A DNA stretch of 64,000 nucleotides from the NCBI RefSeq assembly GCF_024171785.1, contig NZ_JAMTCK010000010.1, positions 268,043 through 332,042 on the forward strand. The letters are read 5' to 3'. Below are positions 51,731-59,669 of this stretch, in pieces. The stretch's first letter is position 1; each line of letters begins with the position of its first letter. Position numbers and translations under genes: made by a program. The DNA is from Goodfellowiella coeruleoviolacea. Its GTDB lineage: Bacteria > Actinomycetota > Actinomycetes > Mycobacteriales > Pseudonocardiaceae. The notes under the pieces were generated by a model. That model searched no databases. It worked only from the letters and a program-made list of their open reading frames with translations, and had not been told where the DNA came from.

Positions 51731-51823
51731 ATGAGGCGCCTGATCAGACCGGTGATGCGCAGGCTGGGTGTGGAACGCGGGGTGCGCCGCCTGGCGTGGA
51801 ACCCGCAGTACACCTACTACTGA
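51731..51823 (+). CDS. RiPP precursor peptide candidate (30 aa, C-terminal YTYY)
   Basis: The short ORF starts with ATG after AAGGAGG (51718-51724), one of the best ribosome binding sites in the window. The peptide begins MRRLIRPVMRRLGVE, has an Arg-rich leader-like part and ends AWNPQYTYY. Its stop is 3 bp before the start of a cytochrome P450 gene. P450-modified RiPPs have tiny precursors next to a P450, with an aromatic C-terminal core; the myxobacterial cittilin core is YIYY, close to YTYY here. Trp23, Tyr27, Tyr29 and Tyr30 are the crosslinkable residues. No peptidase or exporter gene adjoins. Its existence as a gene is well supported; crosslinking is an inference. Confidence 0.8.
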   Translation: MRRLIRPVMRRLGVERGVRRLAWNPQYTYY

Positions 51824-51826
51824 TCC

Positions 51827-52924
51827 ATGTCATTCGGCCCGATCCGCCGGACCGGCTGGCGGGGAATGCGGCAACTGCACCGCCGCTGCCTGCGGCAACC
51901 AGTGTTCCGCACGCTCGCCGGCAGCGTCGTGCTCTGTGATTCCCACCTGGCCAGGCGGGCCCTGGTCGACGTCGACGGACAACTCGACCACGTGCCCGCC
52001 TTCTGGCGTCCCGGCGGTGTCGCGTTGCCGCCGGCGGTGTGCGGTGCGCTCAACCGGTGGGTGCACCGCACCCTCGCCGCCGAGGACCCCGACGCCCTGG
52101 CGGCGATCACCGTCGACCAGCTCGGCGCCGCACGCGGTGACCTGCACCGCGCCTGCCTGCACGCGGTGACCGAGGCGAACAGCGGACCGCTGGGGCTCGA
52201 CCGGGAGGCCGAGCTGCGCGCCACGGTCAGCGAGTTCCTGGACACCGTCTTCCACAGCATGCTCACCGGCTCCCGCCGCCGCGCCGACCACGGTGCCTTC
52301 CAGCGCCTGGCCGCGCGGGCCGGCACGACACTGGCCACCAGCGCGCCGCCGGGCTTCCCGGAACTGGACCCGGCCGTCCGCGGCGAGGTCTACCTGCGCG
52401 CGGTGACCGCGTTCGTCGGCGCGTCCTCGGCGGCGCTCACCTGGCTGCTCTGCGCCCTGCAGTCGCCCGACCTGGTGGCCGCGCGGCGCGCGGCCGACCC
52501 CACGGCCACCCGCACCGAGGCGGCGCCCGAGCACATCGCGCTGGAAACACTGCGGCTGTGGCCACCCGCCTGGCAGCACCGCCGCGTCGTGCTGCACGAC
52601 CACCGCATCGGGCCGCTGTCGGTGCTGCGGGGCGACGACGTGGTCGTCCCGGCCTACGCGCTGCAGCGCCACCCCCGGTACTGGCCGGACGCGGACACCT
52701 TCGACCCCGACCGCTGGTCGCGGCTGCCGAGTCGGCCCGAGGCGTTCCTGCCGTTCGCGGTCGGGCCCGGCTCGTGCGTGGGCGCCGCGTTCGAGGTGCG
52801 CTGGCTGGCCGCGGTCGCCAAACACCTGGCCGCCGCCGCGCCCATCGCGATGACCCGACGCGGCACCGCGCCCTGCGTCACCGCCGTCTTCTCCGCGCCC
52901 GAGCACACCCTCGGCGCCGGCTGA
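51827..52924 (+). CDS. cytochrome P450, probable RiPP-crosslinking enzyme
   Basis: This is a 365-residue P450. It has an I-helix-like AFVGASSAALTWLL, the K-helix ExxR in ALETLRLWPP (Glu near 240), FDPDRW and the heme loop FLPFAVGPGSCVGAAF (Cys near 317). It is 30-40 residues shorter than usual, mainly at the N-terminus, and the I-helix lacks the normal acidic-Thr pair (AG-x-[DE]-T), both of which fit P450s doing radical coupling rather than hydroxylation. It starts 3 bp after the peptide stop, so it is translationally coupled to it. No ferredoxin gene is adjacent. Aryl-aryl or aryl-ether coupling of the Tyr/Trp core is the proposed reaction. Confidence 0.85.
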   Translation: MSFGPIRRTGWRGMRQLHRRCLRQPVFRTLAGSVVLCDSHLARRALVDVDGQLDHVPAFWRPGGVALPPAVCGALNRWVHRTLAAEDPDALAAITVDQLGAARGDLHRACLHAVTEANSGPLGLDREAELRATVSEFLDTVFHSMLTGSRRRADHGAFQRLAARAGTTLATSAPPGFPELDPAVRGEVYLRAVTAFVGASSAALTWLLCALQSPDLVAARRAADPTATRTEAAPEHIALETLRLWPPAWQHRRVVLHDHRIGPLSVLRGDDVVVPAYALQRHPRYWPDADTFDPDRWSRLPSRPEAFLPFAVGPGSCVGAAFEVRWLAAVAKHLAAAAPIAMTRRGTAPCVTAVFSAPEHTLGAG

Positions 52925-53050
52925 CCCCGGCCGGCCACCGCACTCGCCCACCGGCGCGCTGGGTATAACTCTCGGCGGCAACACCCCGAGCAGGCCCGCT
53001 CCCCCGCGCCCCGCGGCGGTGGCCGGCGCACCCCGAGAAAGGCGGCTCCC

Positions 53051-54121
53051 GTGCAGCTCCTCGTCCTCCCCGGAGACGGCATCGGCCCGGAGATCACCCA
53101 GGCCACGGTGGACGTGCTCGACACGGTGAACACGCTGCTCGACCTCGGGGTGGAAATCGAGCGCCACGACATCGGCCTGGCGTCGCTGGCCACCACCGGA
53201 ACCACCCTGCCGGCGGCCGTGCTGCGGCGGGTCCCCGAGGTGGACGGCGTGCTGCTGGGGCCGGTCTCGACCTACGAGTACCCGCCGCGCGAACAGGGCG
53301 GCATCAACGTCTCCGCCGAGCTACGCCGGGTGTTCGAACTGTTCGCGAACGTGCGGCCGTGCCGGTCCCACCCGGACCTGTCGGTGCTGCGCAAGCCCAT
53401 GGACCTGGTGATCGTGCGGGAGAACACCGAGGGCTTCTACGCGGACCGGAACATGCACGTGGGCAGCGGCGAGTTCATGCCCGACCCCGATCTGGCGCTG
53501 TCGGTCCGCAAGATCAGCGCGACCGCGTGTCGCCGGGTGGCCCGCGTGGCCTTCGACCTCGCCCGGGGCCGCCGCCGCAAGGTCACGGCGGTGCACAAGG
53601 CCAACGTGCTCGCCCTGTCCGACGGCCTGTTCCTGCGGGAGGTGCGCGCGGTCGCCGAGCAGTACCCGGACGTCGAACTGGACGAGCTGATCGTGGACGC
53701 GACCGCGGCGCTGCTGGTCCGCGACCCCGAGCGGTTCGACGTCATCGTCACCACCAACATGTTCGGCGACATCCTCTCCGACGAGGCCTCCGAACTGTCC
53801 GGGAGCCTGGGCCTCGGCGGCTCCATCAACACCAGCCACGACATCTGCCTCGCCCAGGCCCAGCACGGCTCCGCACCCGACATCGCGGGCCAGGGCATCG
53901 CCAACCCCACCTCGCTGATCCGGTCCGCCGCCATGCTGCTGGACTGGCGCGGCCGCCACGACGCCGATCACCGGCTGGTGGCGGCGGCGGACCGGATCAG
54001 CCGGGCCGTGGACACCGTGCTGGACAACCCCGCCACCCGCACCCGCGACATCGGCGGAACCCTGACCACCGACGCGTTCGCCCGCGCGGTGTGCGCCGCC
54101 CTGACCGAGGCCGACGACTGA
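53051..54121 (+). CDS. isocitrate/isopropylmalate dehydrogenase-family enzyme
   Basis: The 356-residue protein starts with GTG and shows LLVLPGDGIGPEITQATVDVL, a substrate loop LRRVFELFANVRPCRSHP, VIVRENTEGFYADRNMHVGSGEFMPD, VTAVHKANVLALSDGLFLREV (catalytic Lys) and DVIVTTNMFGDILSDEASELSGSLGLGGS (metal Asp residues). The family oxidises and decarboxylates 2-hydroxy-3-carboxy acids such as isocitrate, isopropylmalate, homoisocitrate and tartrate. The exact substrate cannot be told. A TATAAC box about 90 bp upstream suggests its own promoter, so membership in the P450 operon is uncertain. Confidence 0.85.
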   Translation: MQLLVLPGDGIGPEITQATVDVLDTVNTLLDLGVEIERHDIGLASLATTGTTLPAAVLRRVPEVDGVLLGPVSTYEYPPREQGGINVSAELRRVFELFANVRPCRSHPDLSVLRKPMDLVIVRENTEGFYADRNMHVGSGEFMPDPDLALSVRKISATACRRVARVAFDLARGRRRKVTAVHKANVLALSDGLFLREVRAVAEQYPDVELDELIVDATAALLVRDPERFDVIVTTNMFGDILSDEASELSGSLGLGGSINTSHDICLAQAQHGSAPDIAGQGIANPTSLIRSAAMLLDWRGRHDADHRLVAAADRISRAVDTVLDNPATRTRDIGGTLTTDAFARAVCAALTEADD

Positions 54122-54187
54122 CAGCCCGCCCCAACTCTGTCCACCGAGGACCTCAGCGGTGGGAGCGCGCCACGGGCGGCGGCACCG

Positions 54188-54646
54188 TCAGCCGGCGTCG
54201 GCCTGGTCCGCTCGCCGCCACAGCAGCGCGATCGCGAGGAGACCGGCCAGACAGGGCACCATCCCGACCCAGCCCAGCACCGGCGGCAGGCCGGTGGCGC
54301 CGGAGGTGTCCTTGGTGAGCAGCCCGATCAGTCCGACGCTGGCGCCCAGCGCGAACATCACGGTCGCGACGGGTCGCGCCCACCGCTTGCCCGCCCTGAC
54401 CGCCCAGATCGTCCCGAGCCAGGCGAGGACGCCCAGCGCTCCGATGGCGGACAGCAGGACCAGGTAGGTGCTGACGGCCGAGTCGACCTGCGTCCGGGCG
54501 TACCCGGGATACCCAGCCTGGATGTGGTCGGCCAGCAGGTGGGTGGTGGCGCGGTCGACATACGGCACGATCGTCGCGACGACGGTGAGACCAAGCCCCA
54601 CGCACATCGCCGCGATCGCCCTTCGCTCCTGGATTGTTGTGGTCAT
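54188..54646 (-). CDS. hypothetical four-helix membrane protein
   Basis: The 152-residue product has four hydrophobic segments (about 10-30, 60-82, 90-110 and 120-143), an extracytoplasmic loop after the first helix (YVDRATTHLLADHIQAGYPGYARTQVDSAVSTY) and an Arg-rich end. It resembles small actinobacterial integral membrane proteins of unknown function. It follows the aldo/keto reductase and small ORF in the same direction and could be at the end of that transcript. Confidence 0.65.
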   Translation of the reverse strand: MTTTIQERRAIAAMCVGLGLTVVATIVPYVDRATTHLLADHIQAGYPGYARTQVDSAVSTYLVLLSAIGALGVLAWLGTIWAVRAGKRWARPVATVMFALGASVGLIGLLTKDTSGATGLPPVLGWVGMVPCLAGLLAIALLWRRADQADAG

Positions 54647-54665
54647 CAGAATGCGTTCCCTTGCG

Positions 54666-54743
54666 TCAGTCCAGCCGCGCGGCGCCGGCGGCCTTGAGGA
54701 TCTCGACGATCTCCGCCCGCACCGCCTCGGCCTCCGGTCTCAC
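54666..54743 (-). CDS. 25-codon ORF or gene-end remnant
   Basis: GTG at 54743 overlaps the stop of the aldo/keto reductase, and the frame encodes VRPEAEAVRAEIVEILKAAGAARLD before TGA. The residues form a plausible amphipathic helix and look like the C-terminal helix of a larger protein. It may be a small coupled gene or what remains after a deletion. The evidence is only the overlap and coding-like composition. Confidence 0.3.
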   Translation of the reverse strand: MRPEAEAVRAEIVEILKAAGAARLD

Positions 54744-55720
54744 TGGTCGATCATGCGGATGCCGTGCTCGCCGTATCGGGCTCCCCGGGCGCCGGTGGCG
54801 GGGACGGCGGCGTCGATGGCGCCGAGGTCGGCCGCGGTCAGGTGCAGGTCGAGAGCGGCCAGGTTGTCGCGCAGGTGGGGACGGCGCGAGCTGCCGGGAA
54901 TGGGGATGACGTCGCTGCCGCGGGAGAGCAGCCAGGCGAGGGCGACCTGGGCGGCGGTAGCGCCCTTGGCGGCGGCGAGTCGGGTGATGGCGTCCACGAT
55001 GGCCAGGTTGGCCGTGAGGTTGTCGCCGTTGTAGCGGGGGGCGGTGGCGCGGAAGTCACCGGGCTCGTAGCGGGTGCTGGCGCGGACGGCCCCGGTCAGC
55101 ACGCCGCGACCGAGCGGACTGTAGGCGACCAGGACGGCCCCGAGGTCCCGGATCGTGGGCAGCACGTCGTGTTCGACATGGCGCTCCCACAGCGAGTACT
55201 CGGTCTGCACGGCGCTGATCGGGTGGACGGCGTGCGCGCGCCACAGGGTGGCGGCGGAGACCTCGGACAGGCCGATCTGGCCCACCTTGCCCTGGGCGAC
55301 CAGATCGGCCAGCGCCCCGACCGACTCCTCGACGGGGACGGCGGGGTCGATGCGGGCGAGGTAGTACACGTCGATGTGGTCGGTGCGCAGCCGGCGCAGC
55401 GACGCGTCGCAGGCGCGGCGCAGATCACTGGGTGAGCCGGCGGGGACCAGCCCCTCGGCGGTGCGCCGCACGCCCGTCTTGGTGGCCAGCACGACCCGGT
55501 CGCGGTGCGGTGCGAGGGTCCGGCCGAGGAGTTCCTCGTTCGCCCCGTCACCGTAGAAGTCGCCGGTGTCGAACAGGGTGACACCGGAGTCCAGGGCCGC
55601 CAGCAGGGTGGCCGCGGCCTCGCGCGGATCGGCGGGGCCGTAGCTGCCGGTCATGCTCATGCAGCCGAGGCCGAGCCGGGAAACTTCGGGGCCGGACGGC
55701 CCGAGAGCGGTGGTGTGCAT
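54740..55720 (-). CDS. aldo/keto reductase lacking the usual catalytic His
   Basis: The 326-residue AKR has LGPSGPEVSRLGLGCMSMTGSYG, Asp and Tyr in TLFDTGDFYGDG, Lys in VLATKTG and the C-terminal cofactor site IPGSSRRPHLRDNL. At the position where most relatives read YYQHRVDP, with the catalytic His, it reads YYLARIDP. This substitution is shared, to my knowledge, by a subset of actinobacterial AKRs, so it may not mean loss of function. It is followed by a hydrolase gene upstream in the same direction and a divergent tetR further on, which suggests one regulated unit. Confidence 0.8.
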   Translation of the reverse strand: MHTTALGPSGPEVSRLGLGCMSMTGSYGPADPREAAATLLAALDSGVTLFDTGDFYGDGANEELLGRTLAPHRDRVVLATKTGVRRTAEGLVPAGSPSDLRRACDASLRRLRTDHIDVYYLARIDPAVPVEESVGALADLVAQGKVGQIGLSEVSAATLWRAHAVHPISAVQTEYSLWERHVEHDVLPTIRDLGAVLVAYSPLGRGVLTGAVRASTRYEPGDFRATAPRYNGDNLTANLAIVDAITRLAAAKGATAAQVALAWLLSRGSDVIPIPGSSRRPHLRDNLAALDLHLTAADLGAIDAAVPATGARGARYGEHGIRMIDQ

Positions 55721-55732
55721 CGCGTTCCCCCG

Positions 55733-56695
55733 TCACCCCGCCAGCGCCACGCGGAGGAATTGGCGGATCTCCGCCTGGGCGAGCACGGCCTGCGGCTCCA
55801 CGCCCGGCAAGGTCAGGAACGCGTGCCGCGCTCCCGGGTACTCGGTCAGCCGCACGGACGTCCCGGCCGCCCGCAGGCGCTCGGCGTAGCGGCGGCCGTG
55901 ATCAGCGACCGCGTCCCGGGTCGGCACCACGACCAGCGCGGGAGCCAGCCCGTCCAGATCGTCGGCGTACAGCGGCGAGAACGCGCGGGCGTCGGTCCCC
56001 GGTGGGATGGCGAGCCGCTGGATGAGCCGCAGTTGCGGCAGGGCGCGAGTCGGGCTGTAGGCGTACTCGGTGACGGAGGGGTAGTCGCACATCGTCTCCG
56101 TCACGTCGACCACGGGGTTGACCAGCACCTGCGCCCTGAGCCGCAGGCCGGCGTCCCGGGCCCGGATGGCCGCCAGGGCGCTGATCAGCGCGCCGCAGCT
56201 CTCCCCGAAGACGGCGGTGCGCGACGGGTCGGCGCCCCACCGCGCGGCGTGCCGCACCGCGTGCCGGAGCACGTCCCAGCCGTCGTCAACGGCCGCCGAC
56301 AGCGGCGTGTGCGGGGCGATGAGGCGGTGTTCGACCGAGATCACGACCGCGGGCAGGTGAGCGGCGAGGTGGCTGTTGGTCCAGTCGCACTGCGCCGCGG
56401 TGCCCACGAAACCGCCTCCGTGCACGTGGACCACGAGCGGCAGGTCGGTTCGGGTGCCGGCCTCGCCGTCGCCCGTGGACGCCGGCCGGTACACCCGGAC
56501 CGGCAGGTCGCGGCCCGGCAGCGCCAACTCCTGCCACTCGATGGCGGCGGCGGGGTCCGGTTCCCCGATGAGCGCCCAAGCCGCGCTGGACGCCCGGAAG
56601 CGGTTCTCCGCGTCGCGGTAGGCGATCAACTCCTCGATCGTCGCCGTCGAGAAGTCCGGCTCCGGCGGCCGGGTCATCGCAGTGGTCTCGCTCAT
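55733..56695 (-). CDS. alpha/beta-hydrolase, hormone-sensitive-lipase family
   Basis: The 320-residue esterase has the oxyanion motif VVHVHGGGFVG, the nucleophile elbow GESCGA (Ser; Cys replaces the usual Ala), VLVNPVVD, a Asp in the VVVPTRDAVADHG loop and the His in YPGARHAFLTLPG. The HSL family acts on short acyl esters. It starts 12 bp upstream of the aldo/keto reductase and is divergent from tetR; the perfect palindrome in the gap should control both directions. Confidence 0.85.
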   Translation of the reverse strand: MSETTAMTRPPEPDFSTATIEELIAYRDAENRFRASSAAWALIGEPDPAAAIEWQELALPGRDLPVRVYRPASTGDGEAGTRTDLPLVVHVHGGGFVGTAAQCDWTNSHLAAHLPAVVISVEHRLIAPHTPLSAAVDDGWDVLRHAVRHAARWGADPSRTAVFGESCGALISALAAIRARDAGLRLRAQVLVNPVVDVTETMCDYPSVTEYAYSPTRALPQLRLIQRLAIPPGTDARAFSPLYADDLDGLAPALVVVPTRDAVADHGRRYAERLRAAGTSVRLTEYPGARHAFLTLPGVEPQAVLAQAEIRQFLRVALAG

Positions 56696-56737
56696 GTCTT
56701 CTCCTTCGCTGTGTCAGCTCTCAGCGGTGCCAACACT

Positions 56738-56758
56738 GTTGCACGCACTGCGTGCAAC
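56738..56758. promoter_or_regulatory. TetR operator, perfect palindrome
   Basis: The arms GTTGCACGCA (56738-56747) and TGCGTGCAAC (56749-56758) mirror exactly around one central base, between the hydrolase and tetR genes. Confidence 0.75.
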
Positions 56759-56799
56759 GGCAAGTGCATAATAAGCTGAGCACCGACGAAAGGGGCGAG

Positions 56800-57453
56800 A
56801 TGGCAGGTCGACGGCGTTGGGCGACCGAGGAGATCCTGGACACCGCGGCGGAACTGCTGCGCACGAGCGACGCCGAGTCGTTCAGCGTGCGCCGGCTCGC
56901 CTCGACACTCGGGACCGACTCCTCCAGCCTCTACCGGCACTTCCGCAACAAGACGGAACTGCTGCGCGCGGTCGCCGACCGGATCCTGCTGGCCGCGATG
57001 GACGGCTACCACCCCGAGGGCGACTGGAAACAACGCATCAGCGCCACGGCCCTACGCCTGCGGGAGACCTTCGGCCAACACCCCCAGCTCGCCCTGATCT
57101 GGGGACGCTACGGGTCCGGCGGCACCGGTTCCCGACTGGTCATGGAAGAGGTGCTGCAGGCCCTGCGCGCCTCTGGCCTGCCCGACGAGGCGATCCCGAC
57201 CCGCTACCACCGGATCGTGGTCCTACTCGCCGCGCTGATCGCCGCCGAGGCCGGCGTCAGCACCCTCACCCCCGACGAGTACGACCAGGGCATGGAGCAG
57301 TTCCGCGTCGCGGTCCTGGGCGCCGACCCCGAGCGCTTCCCCGCCCTGGCCCACTTCGCCCGCGAGATCCGCCCCCTCGGTGTCGACCGCCACGCCGCGT
57401 TCGACGAGATCCTCGCCGCCCACCTCGCCCGGATCGAGACCGAGATCCCCTGA
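56800..57453 (+). CDS. TetR-family regulator
   Basis: The 217-residue protein has the helix-turn-helix EEILDTAAELLRTSDAESFSVRRLASTLGTDSSSLYRHFRNKTELLRAVADRIL and a TetR_C-like helical domain. ATG 56800 follows AAGGGGCGAG; the earlier in-frame start at 56752 lies inside the operator and is rejected. It likely represses the divergent hydrolase-reductase genes and itself. Confidence 0.85.
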   Translation: MAGRRRWATEEILDTAAELLRTSDAESFSVRRLASTLGTDSSSLYRHFRNKTELLRAVADRILLAAMDGYHPEGDWKQRISATALRLRETFGQHPQLALIWGRYGSGGTGSRLVMEEVLQALRASGLPDEAIPTRYHRIVVLLAALIAAEAGVSTLTPDEYDQGMEQFRVAVLGADPERFPALAHFAREIRPLGVDRHAAFDEILAAHLARIETEIP

Positions 57454-57504
57454 CACACCCACCCGGCCTCCCGACCACGGAAGCCGCCGCGCACGTTCGC
57501 GCGG

Positions 57505-58548
57505 TCAGCCACGCGTGTCGAGCGGGGCGTGCAGCGAGAGGTACGGGGACAGGGCGCGGAGGAAGTCCTCGGCATCGAAGGCCGCACCCGCGGAGACGAC
57601 ACCCGTGGCCCTGGTCCGACCGGTGAGGATGCGCTCGACGGCCTCCACCGCGAGCGGCGCGCTGATGGCGTAGATGTCCTGACCGGAAGCGGCCACCCGC
57701 CGTTCGGCGTCGCCGGAGCGGACGAGGACGTCGACGACGAAGGTCTGCGCCGAGCGACCGCGCTCGTCCACCGCGGTCGGCGCCGAGGCGTCCGGAGCGG
57801 ACAGGTCCGCCGCCGCCGTGGCGGTCATGTAGGTGCACACCTCCGGAACAGCCAGGTGGCTGGCAACGGTGACCACGTCGGCCATGGTGAACTCACCGAT
57901 GACGCGCTGGGGACCGAGCGGAGCCGGGAAGTGCCACTCCAGGGTCGGCAGGGAGTCGTTGTGGTACTCCAGCCGCCCACCGCTGTAGCGGACCTGGCGG
58001 CCACCCCGCCGCTGCCGCGACACCACGCCCGAGGCGAGCGTCCCGCCGGTGGGGTGCCAACTGCTCAGGCCGTAGGCCACGTGCACCTCGTCCGCCGCCG
58101 TCCAGTCCCCCATCGCGGTGGTGACCAGCAGGTCGCCGAGGCCGCCGTAGAAGGCCATCGCCGGGACCACCACCACACCCGCGGCGCTGGCGCGCTCCGC
58201 GAAGTGCGTGAACGTGTCCTGGTTCGCCTCGATCTCGGCGGCCACGTCGACATACGGGATGCCCGCCCGCAGCGCCGCCTCCACCACCGGACCGGCGGTC
58301 GCCGCGAACGGCCCGGCGCAGTTGATCACCGCGGCCGCGTCGGCCAGCGCGCGGTCCAGCGAGGCCGGATCGTCGACCGACGCCGTCCGCGCCGCAGTCC
58401 CCGGCTGGGCCTGCGCCAGCGCCCGCAGCTTGTCCTGGTCGCGACCGAGGAGCAGCGGGTGGTATCCGCGCTCGCGCAACTCCGCGACCACGAACCGCCC
58501 GGTGTGCCCGTAGGCCCCGAACACCGCCACGTTCCGATTCGTTCCCAT
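57505..58548 (-). CDS. saccharopine-dehydrogenase-like NAD(P)-binding protein
   Basis: The 347-residue protein begins MGTNRNVAVFGAYGHTGRFVVAELRERGYHPLLLGRD with a Rossmann loop, then VINCAGPFAATAGPVVEAALRAGIPYVDVAAEIEANQDTF and VVPAMAFYGGLGDLLVTT. This matches the saccharopine-dehydrogenase/trans-acting enoyl reductase group, whose members are mostly uncharacterised reductases. It is divergent from a GlxA-type regulator and is its probable target. Confidence 0.8.
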   Translation of the reverse strand: MGTNRNVAVFGAYGHTGRFVVAELRERGYHPLLLGRDQDKLRALAQAQPGTAARTASVDDPASLDRALADAAAVINCAGPFAATAGPVVEAALRAGIPYVDVAAEIEANQDTFTHFAERASAAGVVVVPAMAFYGGLGDLLVTTAMGDWTAADEVHVAYGLSSWHPTGGTLASGVVSRQRRGGRQVRYSGGRLEYHNDSLPTLEWHFPAPLGPQRVIGEFTMADVVTVASHLAVPEVCTYMTATAAADLSAPDASAPTAVDERGRSAQTFVVDVLVRSGDAERRVAASGQDIYAISAPLAVEAVERILTGRTRATGVVSAGAAFDAEDFLRALSPYLSLHAPLDTRG

Positions 58549-58598
58549 GTCCGCTCCTGTGTGTCCTGTGTGCTCGAAGTGATCGACTGGGGAAATCC

Positions 58599-58651
58599 TG
58601 TCCTGTTTGGACACCGCTGCCCAGTGTCTGTAACGACACGACCCGTACAAT
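58599..58651 (+). promoter_or_regulatory. promoter/operator of the glxA-like gene, probably leaderless
   Basis: TACAAT (58646-58651) lies only 7 bp before ATG 58659, so the transcript should be leaderless. Two dyads precede it: TGTCC/GGACA (58599-58613) and GTGTC/GACAC (58624-58639). One may be the regulator's own site. Confidence 0.45.
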
Positions 58652-58658
58652 TCCGGAC

Positions 58659-59606
58659 ATGAGTCCTGACCCGCGCTCCGTCGCGGTCGCCGCCACCGAC
58701 GGGATGCTGCACTTCGAGCTGGCCCTGGCCCAGGAGGTGTTCGGCTCCGCCCCGGCCGCCCTGCCCGGCCCCTGGTACGACGTCCGGGTGTGCGGCACCC
58801 ACGCCGTCCAGGTCGGCCCGTTCCTGCTGGAGCCCGACTGCGGCCTGGAGCGGCTGGCACACGCCGCCACCGTGATCGTTCCCGCCCTGGCCGACGTCGA
58901 CGAGGACCCGCCGGCCGACCTGGTCGAGGCGGTGCGCGTGGCCCACGAGTCGGGCGCGCGGGTGGTCTCCCTGTGCACGGGCGCGTTCGTGCTCGCCGCC
59001 GCCGGCCTGCTCGACGGGCTGCGCGCGACCACGCACTGGGCCCACACCGCCGAACTGGCCGCGCGCTATCCCCGGGTGCAGGTCGACCCGGACGTGCTCT
59101 ACGTCGACAACGGCAACGTGCTCACCTCCGCGGGCAAGGCCGCGGCGATGGACCTGTGCCTGCACCTGGTCCGCCTCGACCACGGCTCCGCGGTCGCCAA
59201 CGTGGTCGCCCGCCGCCTGGTCGTGCCACCACACCGCGCCGGCGGCCAGGCCCAGTTCGTCAGCACACCGGTGCCCGCCCAGGACGACCACCCCCTGGCC
59301 GAACTGCTCCCCTGGGTGATGCGGCGGCTGGACCAGCCACTCACCGTCGAGGACCTGGCCCGCCAGGCGAACATGAGTTCGCGCCACCTGACCCGGCACT
59401 TCCGCTCGGTAACCGGCACCACCCCACTGCAGTGGCTGCTGACCCAGCGGATCCGCCGCGCACAGGAGCTGCTGGAGACCACCGACGACAGCGTCGACAC
59501 CATCGCCTCGGCCGCGGGCATGGGCACGGCGACGACGCTGCGCCGCCACTTCCACCGCACCCTCGGCGTACCGCCGGACGTCTACCGCCGCACCTTCCGC
59601 GAGTGA
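58659..59606 (+). CDS. GlxA-type regulator (DJ-1/PfpI plus AraC helix-turn-helix)
   Basis: This is a 315-residue protein. The N-terminal DJ-1-like domain (about 1-170) has VSLCTGAFVLAAAGLLDGLRATTHW with the nucleophile-elbow Cys; the C-terminal AraC domain (about 215-310) has LTVEDLARQANMSSRHLTRHFRSVTGTTPLQWLLTQRIRRAQELLETTDDSVDTIASAAGMGTATTLRRHFHRTLGVPPDVYRRTF. GlxA-type proteins activate or repress in response to small metabolites. It likely controls the divergent reductase. Confidence 0.88.
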   Translation: MSPDPRSVAVAATDGMLHFELALAQEVFGSAPAALPGPWYDVRVCGTHAVQVGPFLLEPDCGLERLAHAATVIVPALADVDEDPPADLVEAVRVAHESGARVVSLCTGAFVLAAAGLLDGLRATTHWAHTAELAARYPRVQVDPDVLYVDNGNVLTSAGKAAAMDLCLHLVRLDHGSAVANVVARRLVVPPHRAGGQAQFVSTPVPAQDDHPLAELLPWVMRRLDQPLTVEDLARQANMSSRHLTRHFRSVTGTTPLQWLLTQRIRRAQELLETTDDSVDTIASAAGMGTATTLRRHFHRTLGVPPDVYRRTFRE

Positions 59607-59638
59607 GGTCGTCGGGGCGGTTGTTGCGAGGAGTAGTA

Positions 59639-59669
59639 CTTTTGGTTGACACTGAAATAATTGAGTAGG
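59639..59669 (+). repeat. AT-rich motif, copy 2
   Basis: CTTTTGGTTGACACTGAAAT with a following AATTGAGTAGG resembles 46826-46852. It lies 140 bp upstream of the FAD monooxygenase that opens the polyketide-cluster side, in a strikingly A-rich patch, so it may be part of that promoter. Confidence 0.4.

Noticed and set aside
48681-51734. 1017-codon ORF on the plus strand
   Set aside because: It is the mirror of the SARP regulator and has no recognisable domain, whereas the minus strand shows SARP, NB-ARC and TPR domains in order.
56752-56799. Upstream start of the TetR gene
   Set aside because: It begins within the perfect 21-bp palindrome and has no ribosome binding site; ATG 56800 has one.
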